From Sinotaia quadrata (Eukaryota > Mollusca > Gastropoda > Architaenioglossa > Viviparidae), in the NCBI GenBank assembly GCA_028829895.1, contig CM054181.1, forward strand, positions 11,552,501 through 11,616,500: a stretch of 64,000 bases of DNA, given 5' to 3'. Position 1 is the first letter of the stretch; each line of letters opens with the position of its first letter. Of the stretch, positions 1 to 12,200 are shown piece after piece. Under the pieces are notes generated by a model. It saw only the letters and a program-made list of their open reading frames with translations. It made no database searches and was not told where the DNA came from. The position numbers and the translations under genes are program-made.

Positions 1-257
1 CCGTTATAGAATGAAACACTATTCAGTGTTTTGTACCCCGAACAGAATGAAACATCGTGCGTTGTTGTTTTTACGCGAACAAAATGAAACACTATGCATT
101 GTTTAGTACACCAAAACAGAATGAAATGTTATGCAATACTTGGTACCCGAACAGAATGGAATATCAAGCAGAGTTTGGTACCCTTTAACACAATGCAATA
201 CAATGCAGTATTTTGTAACTCTTAATAAAATCAAACACTCGCAGCATTTTGTACCCC
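1..257. repeat. Degenerate ~40-bp tandem array at window edge
   Basis: About six imperfect units share GAACAGAATGAAAC followed by an AGTGTTTTGTACC-like block. The array probably continues to the left of the window. Confidence 0.75.
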
Positions 258-828
258 TTAATCGCCATCCTGTCCAGACAACACAAATCGCCGTCATTGA
301 CCTTCATTGTCCCTCTATATTCACAATAGATCAACACCCTTTATTGTTTGGAGGAGAGGAAAACGTTTCGTTTAACCCAATTCTCTATTGGGACATTTTT
401 TACTCATGGAAATTGTAATATATACTACTTAAATACCATTCAGACTGGTTTTATTTAGTCAGATGGATTCAAGTTATGAGATAAATTTGAAACATATTTT
501 GATGTAACAAATTCGCCCGTACATATATATGTAATTACATTTTATGATTATTATAGGATAAGCATTTGTTTTCGTAATATTTTGTTGTCAAGACGACCGG
601 TGATTACAATTAGTTTTGTTTTTGTTTCAAGGGCGGATGTTTATTATGTAAGGGATTTTATGTGTGAACGATCCATTGTATTTGATGTTGGATGGCGGCG
701 TTATGTAAACATGAGAATGTTTTCCTCTGGACGGACGGGCCACGGCAGGGAGTATTAATTTCATGCAATGTGAGAAAAACCTTTCTCTGTATGGATAGGG
801 CTGGACCGGATGTATTAAGTATCGTTAG
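258..828. other. Unannotated AT-rich sequence
   Basis: No supported gene or array is visible. Short open frames on both strands near 660-940 lie partly in the adjoining dispersed repeat and lack splice or protein-family signals. Confidence 0.5.
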
Positions 829-1175
829 TGAAATATTTCTAAGTCCATCCTCTCTCAATCAGTCAGTTTTAACTCACCATCAAGCAAATTGCCCTTCAAA
901 GCTGGACTTTCTGATTTGCCACTCAAATTCAAAGTGATCGGAGAACATAATTTTCTACAGCAATTGAATTCTTTAATCTCAGCCCATTGGCTGGTCTCGT
1001 TCTTGTAAATAACAATCATAGGAAAACTACTCATTCAGTTTGCATTACGTCAGCAATCTGGGATATTCTTGCCTCGAGCTGTTTAATAAAAAAAGGGCGG
1101 GTTACTCTAACAATTTAGCAATTTATATAATAATTTTAACTTAAAAATAGAGAGAGGCAAATTTACTCTGTCGCA
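829..1175 (-). repeat. Dispersed repeat family 1, copy A
   Basis: This minus-strand copy contains all the family blocks: a CTCTCAATCAGTCAG block, the CCCATTGGCTGGTCTCG block, the AATATTCTTGCCT block and the terminal GGCAAATTTACTCTGTC block. The same blocks recur in the same order at 26.6, 37.2, 38.8, 39.5, 46.6, 49.5 and 56.6 kb. It is probably a non-autonomous mobile element; no coding capacity is visible. Confidence 0.8.
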
Positions 1176-2280
1176 GATTGAAAGCAAACAACAGTTGAGT
1201 GGTTTAAAAAAAATAGTGTTGAGGAGTGTGTGTTTTAATCGTACTATTACTTGAAGAGAAACTGTTGCTTCATGAAAATAAACACCATAGATGAACGATA
1301 CATTTCAGGAGAATTTGCAAATAGATAAATGGTCTTTTATATGTCAGGCTAGATAGTTAGACTAATGATTTATTATTATTGAATTATTATTGATAGTATT
1401 TATGATTGACTTGTTATTTATTTTCTTGTATAAATCTTTTTATTAATTTTTCACTCAATTTCGTGCCATTTTTTAATCATCTTTTTTCATTTCATGTAAA
1501 AATCATCTTGTAATGTACACATTGTCTCTCTTTTGTTCTATATTTAGCAGGAGATATTTGCTTGGGAACTCCTAGAGTCACAAGGAGTGAGTTGTGTCCC
1601 TTTAATGTCCCGTTGTCCTTTATTTTAATTAATTTACGGGCAACCAACATCCATGAATGATTGTTGTAGAATTTTACAGCATTTGTTTTGCTGGTAAGAT
1701 TTGAAAGCCTCTTAAAATAAAAATTTTGACAAGTGTCGTTTAATCAGTGATTTTGAACTTTATGAACTGAAATTACTCTCAGATCCTTACCTATGCGAAA
1801 CTGATCTTTTACTAATTAGGTCAATAAGTCTGCTAACAGAACCCGTTCTTATCTGCCTATTTATTTTCTAAAGACAAACGTCATTCAAGAAAAATAAAAT
1901 TCAGGCCGAAAAAGTGAAAAAGTTATTTTTATCCCTTTGAGGAGGCTTGGGGTTCTGATTAAGCTCAACTACTAACTCTTTTTCTGAAAATCACATATTA
2001 AGTTAATCCTTCGCTGATATGTAAAATGTCTGCAAACAAACGTCACTTGCTATGGTGCTGAATGTGCATTACATCAATATCTGAATATTGTGGTGATTTT
2101 TAAATATTTTTGAAAAAACTCTGTGTCCTAATTTTATTAGGTGCTGATTATGCAGTTCACTCACAGACTAAACGCCATTTTTTTCAGAGTTTAAAATATA
2201 TACCTTTTTTCAGGCACATTAATGCTTTTGCATACAAAAATCTTGAGATCTTTTTTGCTTCATTCTTTGGAATTCTTCAA
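1176..2280. other. Unannotated upstream sequence
   Basis: AT-rich sequence with no supported gene. It forms the upstream flank of the large gene that starts translation at 2475. Confidence 0.5.
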
Positions 2281-2474
2281 CTATTATTTCCGTATACATG
2301 ACGCAGGCGAAGGTTTACGTCGCCTAGTGATGATGAGCATGCACTATTACGTCATAATGAATGACGTATTAACGAGTGTCCCTGTTTGCTGGCAAACAAG
2401 GAAGCCGGCAGAGACCATTGCGCGATTCTTTTACAAGCAATAGCTTTTCAACCGACGGCTTTGCTACCAGTAGA
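2281..2474 (+). promoter_or_regulatory. Putative 5' UTR/proximal promoter with CRE-like sites
   Basis: This segment directly precedes the signal-peptide ATG. It contains TACGTCA at 2349-2355 and its inverse TGACGTA at 2362-2368, with another TACGTC near 2316, all resembling CREB/ATF half-sites. The transcription start is not identifiable by eye, so the promoter role is inference. Confidence 0.3.
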
Positions 2475-2557
2475 ATGAAATCCACACAGCTTTCCTTGTT
2501 GTTTGTGCTCCTTGTTTGTAAAGGAATCAATGATGGGGCCTGCCATTTAGATCAGAG
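2475..2557 (+). CDS. Exon 1: signal peptide
   Basis: The first ATG in this frame opens a typical secretory signal: a basic MKSTQ start, a hydrophobic LSLLFVLLV core and a likely cleavage near GINDGA|CHL. The exon ends in GAG before GTGAGA, leaving phase 2. The frame stays open upstream of the ATG, but no earlier ATG lies in it, so 2475 is the natural start. Confidence 0.75.
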
Positions 2558-2880
2558 GTGAGAAGAAATGGTTTTGGGTCCCAATGTGCCCGTTTTTAAA
2601 ACGAAATAATTGACACTCATTTTGCTTCCATACAAATAATTTTAAAATCCTTACAATGCACAGTGTTTCTCTCTCTCTCTCTCTCATACACATATATAAG
2701 TTCACCTACTAGTAAATTGTAATTATACATTATGAATATGATTAGGTTGTATTAAATAGAAACTAATTATTTTTTTTCAGTACATAAAGTAAATGAGTTT
2801 GTCATACTTAAAGATTATATCTATCTGTGCATATACATAAAAAACATACACATATGTGCACAGCCATTTAAGCACAAGCA

Positions 2881-2937
<57 letters not shown>

Positions 2938-5900
2938 CCGCTAGCATACTGTAAAAGGACGTCATTTCATCACGTATTCGGGCGTTCAGTTTACAATTTT
3001 GCTTGTGTTTGCAAAACTGTCTATAGAGAAATCAAACAATAAAATAATTAAAACAGTTATTGAAACATCATTATTATAAATCGGTTTTTTATACTTCGAA
3101 ATTTGAGGCAGTATGAACAAGTGTAAGTCCCTAATACATTTACTTACTATTTCATTAGTTTACGAAATTGTTTAAAGCTTAGAAATAAACAATAAATAAT
3201 CTTACCTAATACATTTAAAGCACCAATATTAATGTAAATGCTACTGTAAATTTCTGCCCAGTACCCAATCTCTGAGAAATGACGTAAAAAACCAGCTGAC
3301 TAATCTCTGGGATGCCATGGCCATCTACCATTCCGTTTTTACCTTTCAACCGTCAAGCAAGGCCTTGACATCGTGTTGCCAGACGACTTCCCACACTCCA
3401 CACCTTGACCTGTTTTTTACCTTTGGACAGCACATGCGTGACTTGATGAGGTCATCTATAGGTGAGAAGACTAAATCATTTGACTAAATCTCTGTTTTGT
3501 AATGACGTCAGCGCTTTCATAAGGTATTTCGTTTGTACAGTAACAAATAAAATCCAATTATTTTATGCCTTAAGTAAAATATTTGTGTATACAGTATAAA
3601 ATATTTCATATGCACGGTAACAAATAGGATTCAATGACTTTATTTCTCATTGAAAGTATTTTGTAAGTATGGTAACGAATGAAGTTCAATTACTTTATTC
3701 CTCATTAAAAGTACATCATAAGTATGGTAACGAATGAAGTTCAATGACTTTATTCCTCATTAAAAGTACTTCATAAGTATGGTAACGATTGAAGTTCAAT
3801 GACTTTATTCCTCATTAAAAGTACTTCATAAGTATGGTAACGATTGAAGTTCAATGACTTTATTCCTCATTAAAAGTACTTCGTAAGTATGGTAAGGATT
3901 GAAGTTCAATGACTTTATTCCTCATTAAAAGTACTTTGTAAGTATGGTAAGGATTGAAGTTCAATGACTTTATTCCTCATTAAAAGTACTTTGTAAATAT
4001 GGTAACGATTGAAGTTCGATGACTTATATCTCATTTAAAAAGTAAATTGTTTGTATGATAACAAATAAAGTTTAATGACTTTCCTTCTCATAAAAGGTAT
4101 TTTATAAGTAGAGCAACAATAAAGTTCAATGACTTTATTTCTCGTAAAAAGTATTTTATATGTATGGTAACAAATAAAGTTCAATAACTTTACTTCTGAT
4201 TAAAAGTATTTTATTTCTATATTAACAAATAAAGCTCAATGACTTTATTTATCATTAAAAGTATTTTGTATTATAACAAATAAAGCTCAATGACTTTATT
4301 TATCATTAAAAGTATTTTGTATTGTAACAAATAAAGTTCAATGACTTTATTTATCATTAAAAGTATTTTGTATTGTAACAAATAAAGTTCAATGACTTTA
4401 TTTCTTCAAGTGGGCAGTCGTACAAAGCAGAAAGACATTTATCGCTCTGAAGTATATATATTCACCATTATCATAGTGCGAACACACACACACACATACA
4501 AATATATAAATACTCGAACTCACACTTTTACAGACACACACATAATACACTTTGCTTCCTCACTGTTTGTAGTGCTCTTTCTCTTCACAATTACAAATGA
4601 TATATTTTTCTTCTATTTTGTATTTAATGTTTTCCTTCCTTCGATGTTACACGAAGAAACCAGCCCTTATATTGGATTTATTAAAATGATCTTTGTATAA
4701 TGCACTCAGTGGTCTCTCTTATGACATTGTAATGAATGTACCTTTTCGTGCTATTTGTAATGACTTTTAGCTTGCAGTATCCGTCAGATTTACAATGAAG
4801 CTTTCTTTCTATGATGCATAAAATAGCTTTTCTTGTATATTGTATACAATCGCTTCCCTCCCCTTTACTAGAGTATTTTACCACCGTCAGGACGGGTGGA
4901 AAATTAAAATGAATGCATTGCTAGAAACATAAATGAATTTTCTTAATGGAAGGCTTGATTATAAGTCACATAGAGAGTGAAAATTCGAGCATCATTTAGT
5001 AAATGACCTTTGAGATGGGTGTCCATCACTCCACTCAGCATTACGTATTCCAGGCAGGTACTCAGCAAAATAAAAAACAAACAAAAAAAAACAAACAAGA
5101 AAACCTTGCGTCGCCGTTTAATGGGTGGAATGAAATTAAACTTAGTGCCTGTGTCTGTACTGACGACGTCAAAGTGTACTTGATCGTGTGGTGTGCAATG
5201 GGTTTGCCGAAACATTTCAGGAGTTAAAACTGTAACATTCTATTCATTATTCCCTTTCCGAATGCCCACTGACCGTTTTTATAACTTTTGTTTCTTACCT
5301 GCTCGCTTATTATTTTCACATTATAAGTCAAATTGCGAGTGAAAATTAGAGCATCATTAGCAAATGACATTGACCTTCGTTTTCTTGATGAGTACTTCCT
5401 GAACGTGACAATGTAACATAAAACTGGCCAAGTGAAAACCCACGTGCTCGAAGGTCAAGTACGCTTTAGCTTCACTCAATAAACTCATACATGCTCGAAA
5501 GAATGCATTTTACAAAGACAGATATAGCTGGAAATACATACATACATACGCACATACATACATATATATATATACTGAAAATGTTATTTAAAATGTACAA
5601 GCGTAGTGGTATTGATCTAAGGTGTATATATTGCTTTATGTTCATTTATTTTCATATATTAAATTTTAAACTATTCCTTCTGTATCTCTCAAGTAAAAGA
5701 ATCATTTACAAAAGTAAACTAGAAAATCTTTTTGTAATGCATGTAAAAGCACTGATTTTTTTATTTTACTTATGTTTTTGATAAGATTATTTTATTTCGT
5801 ACTTTTTGACAGTTAGCGTTATTAAACTGATGACAAATCCTTTCGATCATTTGACTGAATGTGATTATACTCCAGGAAGTCCAGGTGGGTAAGAGTACGA

Positions 5901-5996
5901 TATTAAAAAAATCGTGATCTAATTACAGTTTTAAATAATAGGTAGTCTTGAATGTATAATACCTAATATGTTTTCTGAAAATAGTAATGCTGCTTG

Positions 5997-6056
<60 letters not shown>

Positions 6057-6057
6057 C

Positions 6058-6120
<63 letters not shown>

Positions 6121-6137
6121 GTAAGTCTGTCTGTCTC

Positions 6138-6177
<40 letters not shown>

Positions 6178-6192
6178 TCTAACTGCCTGTAA

Positions 6193-6263
<71 letters not shown>

Positions 6264-9200
6264 CCCGTCCCTTTATGCTCAGTAGCTAATTACATAATAA
6301 CCCATTCCTTATGTACCGTCACAGTTGGCTGCTGTGTAAATTTTCCCAACCACCCCATCCTACAAAACCTCGCAGACATTAAGTTATATACATAATTTCC
6401 CATCAGCCTAAGTCAGTAATTACCTATGTAGTTCATTTCTCGTTTATCCTAAGTATACTTAAGACATTTGAACTTCACCCGGCCATAGACTAATTCCCTT
6501 CACATACTTTTTAGTATTTAAATATATTCCCACTTCTTTAATTTCGTCCTAATAATTTCTCACACACTATTTACCCTCTCACTCAGCAATACCTGGAGCA
6601 ATTCATTCCTAATTAATCCTAAATATATTTAAGTAGTTTTAATTCACCCGACGTATCGACTATTTTCTTTCATATTTCTTAGTATTTAAGTATTAATACT
6701 CTTTTTCTTCTGTCCTATTAAATCATATTTATGTGCATTTCAGCATTTACGTAAAGACTTGAACTATTCTTAGTTTATCATCATATTCAGCATCTACTAA
6801 TTATGTCATCTATCCCCTCTACTTCCTCCATCATATCCAGCATCGACTCGTGTCATCCAGTCCCTATACTTCCTACATTATATTCAGTATAACTATAAGT
6901 ATGTCATCCAGTCCCTATACTTCCTCCATTGTATTCAGTATAACTATGTCATCCAGTCCCTATACCTCCTCCATTATATTCAGTATATCTATAAGTATGT
7001 CATCCAGTCCCTATACTTCCTCCATTATATTCAGTATATCTATAAGTATGTCATCCAGCCCCTATACTTCCTCCATCATATCCATCATCTACGTGTATCA
7101 TCTATCCCTTATACTTCATCATATTTAGCACCAACTTAAGTATGTCATCCAGCCTGAATGCTACTTCCATCATATTCAGCATCCTCTTAACTGCATCTTC
7201 AAATCACTTTCTCCTATAAATATCAACACCAACATCTGGATAAAATGTTCACATGTTCCATTTGGTCTACCGCAAATAAAAAATTAGATAAATACTTCAC
7301 AAACTATAGTTCCGTCTGACATCTATAAAAGCTATATAGGTACTTCACAATTCCTTTCTTACAAAATGTAGAAAGTACATAAGTACTTTGCAGTTCCTTT
7401 CTGCACTCATTCCTCTCTCCGTTCTCGTTCATTCCCTATTTTAAATTTACATCAAGGTCCCAGCAAATTATTATTAATGAAACAATAACAGAATGCAGAG
7501 ACGTGTACATATTATGTAAGCACAATTTCAAATTCTGTTTTCACTCTCCAGACCACCCTTCTCCACTTCAGAACACATCAATAACAAAATTACCCAGTGA
7601 CAATATTAATAAATTAATAATAATATTAATAATATAATATAAATAAATTAACGTTAGAACATGCTATTTGATTTGTTTGTATTCGAAATTTAGTTCACTT
7701 TCTTTGTAGTGAATTTGGAATAATAATTCATATTGTATATTATCGTATATCCATTCTTACGTTGTGGCAAATTAATGTTTAAATTATGAATGTTTGAATC
7801 ATGCAGAAGGGCTTACACCACAAGAAGACCCGTCCGTCCCAACACCCGATTTACCAAGCGCACAATTGCCGTTTGATGCCGCGATGCCCCAATACACAAT
7901 GATAATTCATGATGTTCCCCAAGCAGGTATTTTACTACTACTATTTTACTATTTCACTACTGACACCAGCCCACAAACACAATAGCTCATATTTTGTTTC
8001 GTCACAATTCTTAATGGGAGATAGCAAAACTGACTCGTTATTTTAACCATTGTGTTTCGTCACAATTCAGGATTGGTGATAGCAAACCTGACTCGTTATT
8101 TTAACCATTGTGTTTCGTCACAATTTTGGAGGTGGGGATAGGAAAATAGATTCGTTTTACGCACAAGGTGATTGTCACTGATCGTGAGTAGGAGAGAAAA
8201 CCGACTCATTTAATACACAGGATGTTTTTTTTTTTTAGAATTCAAGGGTGGTGATAGGTAAGTGACTCGTTTTATATACAGAGTGTTTTGTCACCATTAG
8301 CGGGGATGGGTTGGTGGTTAGAAAACTGAATCTTTTATGTACAGGTTGTTTTGTCACCATTCAGGTGTATTTTGGGTAAAATATTGATTAGTTTTTTGCA
8401 CAGGTTGTTTTGTCGCGATCGAGTTGCGTGCAGATTTTAGATGATGCTATGTGCCTCACCAACTCGCACAACCATACACGCACACAAACACAATAAACAC
8501 AATATCACCTAAACAAACACTCTCATCAAAGCAGCAGAAGAAGGTTAGAAGGTAAAGAAACAAATGCTTTAAAAATAATTCTTAACTAATACACCTTTCA
8601 GACAGGATAAGGATCTACTCTTATATAATTTAAAACATAATAGCTCACTACTGACACCAGTCTACCCAATACACAATAGCTCACTACTGACACCAGTCTA
8701 CCCAATACACAATAGCTCACTACTGATCCCAGCCTAACAAAAAGCACAATAGCTCACTATGTACACTAGCCTATCAAAAAAAAATACAATAGGTCACTAC
8801 TGACACCAGCCCACAAACACAATAGCTCATAACTGTAACAAGTGTATCAAAAATAAAATTGCTCACAACCTACCCCAGTCTATCAAAAACACAATAACTC
8901 ACCACTGACAACAATCTACCAAAAACACACTAGCTCACTGCTGACCCCAGCCTAGCCAAAAACAGAATAGCTCACTGCTGACACCAGCATACCAAAAGAT
9001 ATAATAGCTCACTATTGAAACCAGCCCACCCAAAACACAATACTCACTAATGATCCCAGCCTATCGAAAAACACAATAGCTCACTACTTACACCTGCCTA
9101 ACAAAAACAATGCTCAATGCTTACACCATCTACCAATTACACAATCTCTCACTACTGACACCAGCCTACCAAAGACACAGTAGCTCACTACTGACACCAG

Positions 9201-12200
9201 CCTTTCTAAAAAAAGATGCTCATTACTGAAATCAGCCAAAGCACATTAGCTCACTAATGACTCCCGCCATTCAAAAACACAATAGCTCACTACTGACTCC
9301 CGCCATTCAAAAACAGTAGCTCACTACTAACACCAGCTTACCAGACCCGCGACCCTTTCAGTGTAACACATTCACACAGCAATTTGCCAATATAATCTAC
9401 CCCCCTTTAAATGCACACGAATCAATATGACATAACTTTATTAAAATGATTAACATAAAGTCTCTCCTATAAATAAACTTTTAGTGTTAAAATGTATTGA
9501 AGAAAAGAATGTGAATAATTAACTATCGCGATTAATGTCCTGTCTACGGCGATGGTGACTATTAGAAGTAAGATTCCGTGCATTCCTGGTGAACACCACG
9601 AATAGATTATTACATATGAAAAAATGTGGTGCTCCCTATAACTGACTCAGAGTGTATGAAGAATTGTATTATATTACAGACGGAAGATAAAATAATCCTC
9701 AATATTAAGTGACACTTCTCAAACTGAGAAATACCGGTCACCCATGCAAAGAGACTAAAACATCAGGTGACAAGAAAAGAAAAGAAAACAAACACAAACA
9801 CAAACGCATTCATATAATAGACTGTTACTAAGCGACCGAAACCAGGTTCTACTCCCAAGAAGTTTTAAAAGTTATATTTGTTATATTTTAGTCTGATATA
9901 GTCTAAGTAACTTTCTAATAAGTAGTTACTCTTTAGAACAAAAGCTGATTTTCTATGAATTCATTATCATTTACGTGTAAAGGCGGTTATGCAACTGAAA
10001 AGTACGAGGAGCCACGCAGAAAATCGGGAATTATTTTTTCTAAACCAAAGCTACGATACCGACACAAAGTCTACAAATGCAGGCTACGGAGTCACAGACC
10101 AAGTCGCACAACAGATATGGTTCACTTCATCGACACTAACGATGACAATTCCACTTCATGGCTGGCACCTGGGGTCGCCCTTGGTTTTCTCATCACCGTT
10201 CTCATCCATCTGACCTACCGTGTTTGTATGTCATTAATGTCCATGGTCATAGTCTTCAAGTCAGTAATGTGTATAGTTATTATTTGTAAGTCAAACGTGT
10301 TTTTGGTCATTATTTGTTGGTCAATAATAATGAGTACAGTCATTGATTGTACGTCAGTACGCGTAGTCATTATTTGTAAATTAATATGCATAGACATTGT
10401 AAGTTATTCTGCGTAGAGTTATCACTTGTAAGTCAGTATGCTTAGTAATTATTTGTAAGTCAGTATGCGTAGAGTCAGTTTTTGTAACTTATTATGCGTA
10501 AAGTCATTGCTTGTCAAAGTCAGGCAAATTTTCTTTCCAGACTTTAAAATGACTTTGACAGACAAATGGCAAAAGACGTTAATAATGGTAATGATGGTAA
10601 AGAATGTGATACACATCTTTATAATACTTGGAAAGAATAAACTTTATTGCAAATATGTTAAAAAATGTGGTATCAATCTATATTATTGGTAAAGAATTTG
10701 ACATACATAATCATACAGGTAAAACTGTGACATACATAATCATATAGGTAAAACTGTGACATACATAATCATATAGGTAAAACTGTGACATACATAATCA
10801 TATAGATAAAACTGTGACATACACAATCATATAGGTAAAACTGTGACATACATCAATGTGTTCTCGGTAAAGCATGTGTATCTTTGTGAACGTGAAAGTA
10901 CACGCGTGAGTATGCGAGCGCGTATTTGTGTGTGTAAATGCAAGTTAAATTTAGTTGTCTATATGACTTGTGTTTTCAAAGACGACAATGGTAAGGCTTG
11001 GTTTCAACTCAAATAAGTGTACAGTTTCACCTTCTACTTTACATCATTACTACATTACAACTGTTTAAACAATAATGCTTCTAATTGTATCCTTCATTGT
11101 TTATTAGAATGAACTATTTCAGTAAAATTCCAACCGAAACTGCACAATGGACAAAAAGGAATGTATTACAGTGCTTTAGCTAAGAAAATTTGTAAAAAAA
11201 CTTTGCATAAAACAGAAATAAAATCTATATATTTATTTGGTATTGGGTAAACGACTGATTATAATTATTTAATTTCTTTTGTTTTGAATTAAGCGTACGA
11301 ACAGCACTACAAGCAGATGAAAGCTTTGAGGAAAAACATGATGGCTGTGTTGGCAACTAGTCAACCTTACTGCAAACGTTATCAACACCGATGTGGTCGT
11401 CGTTGCAGAGGGAAAGATGTGGCCGAGTGTCATAAAGCATGGATGGCTTTAAACCGAAATAGTTTCATGCGCACCAGATCAGAGGGGCACACACAGTCGT
11501 CATCTGATCACGAAGGTGGCAGTGATGACCAGACCAATGCATCACGTACCAGAGAACAATTCCAAGTGGAAGAATCACAGACCACCTCTGTCATTACGGA
11601 CAGCACTCAAGCATCTTGTAGAAAAAGGGCCGATGTACTAGACTCTGCTTCTTGGAGCAATATGTCCGACACACTAGACAGATCTCATACCACATGCAGT
11701 AATAAGACCGAACTACAGGACAACACTCCAACATCGTGGAGTGACGGGGCTGGCACACTAGAGAGGACTCAGACATATTGGAATAATAAGGCCGACATGC
11801 ATGATGGACCACGAACGGATACATCAGATAAAGTGGAAACACTACACAAAGCGAAATCACATTGGAGCGACGAAGATGAATTGTTGGAAGAAATACCCGT
11901 ACCTTGGAGCAAAGATGCCCACTTATTTGAAGAAACCCAGGCATATTGGAGTAGTGACTCAGAAGGCCTGGCTACAAGCACTGACTCAGAGAAGCTGGCC
12001 AAGACGCACGTAGCATGGAGTAGTGAAGACAGTGCCTCAGACAGCAATGTGAAGAACGAGAAGAGTAGCGAGTCGAGCGTCAAGTCTCGGGGTAGCAAGA
12101 GAAGAAAGCGATTCAGAAGTAGCCAGGTACACTCTGAACACCACATTAAGTCCTGCCTTGATTCTGAGGATACTTGGTTGTCTTGCAGATCAGGGATAGA

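Noticed and set aside
5885..5894. Alternative exon 3 donor GTAAGA at 5889
   Set aside because: A better consensus by eye, but it would put exon 4 into a frame with an early stop.
5994..6182. YLSI-repeat frames at ATCT runs (also 38167-38349)
   Set aside because: Tetranucleotide microsatellites are open in some frames by composition only.
11317..11319. ATG at 11317 as a translation start
   Set aside because: The frame is open upstream to an acceptor at 11293 and continues from the TM exon in phase, so this Met is internal.
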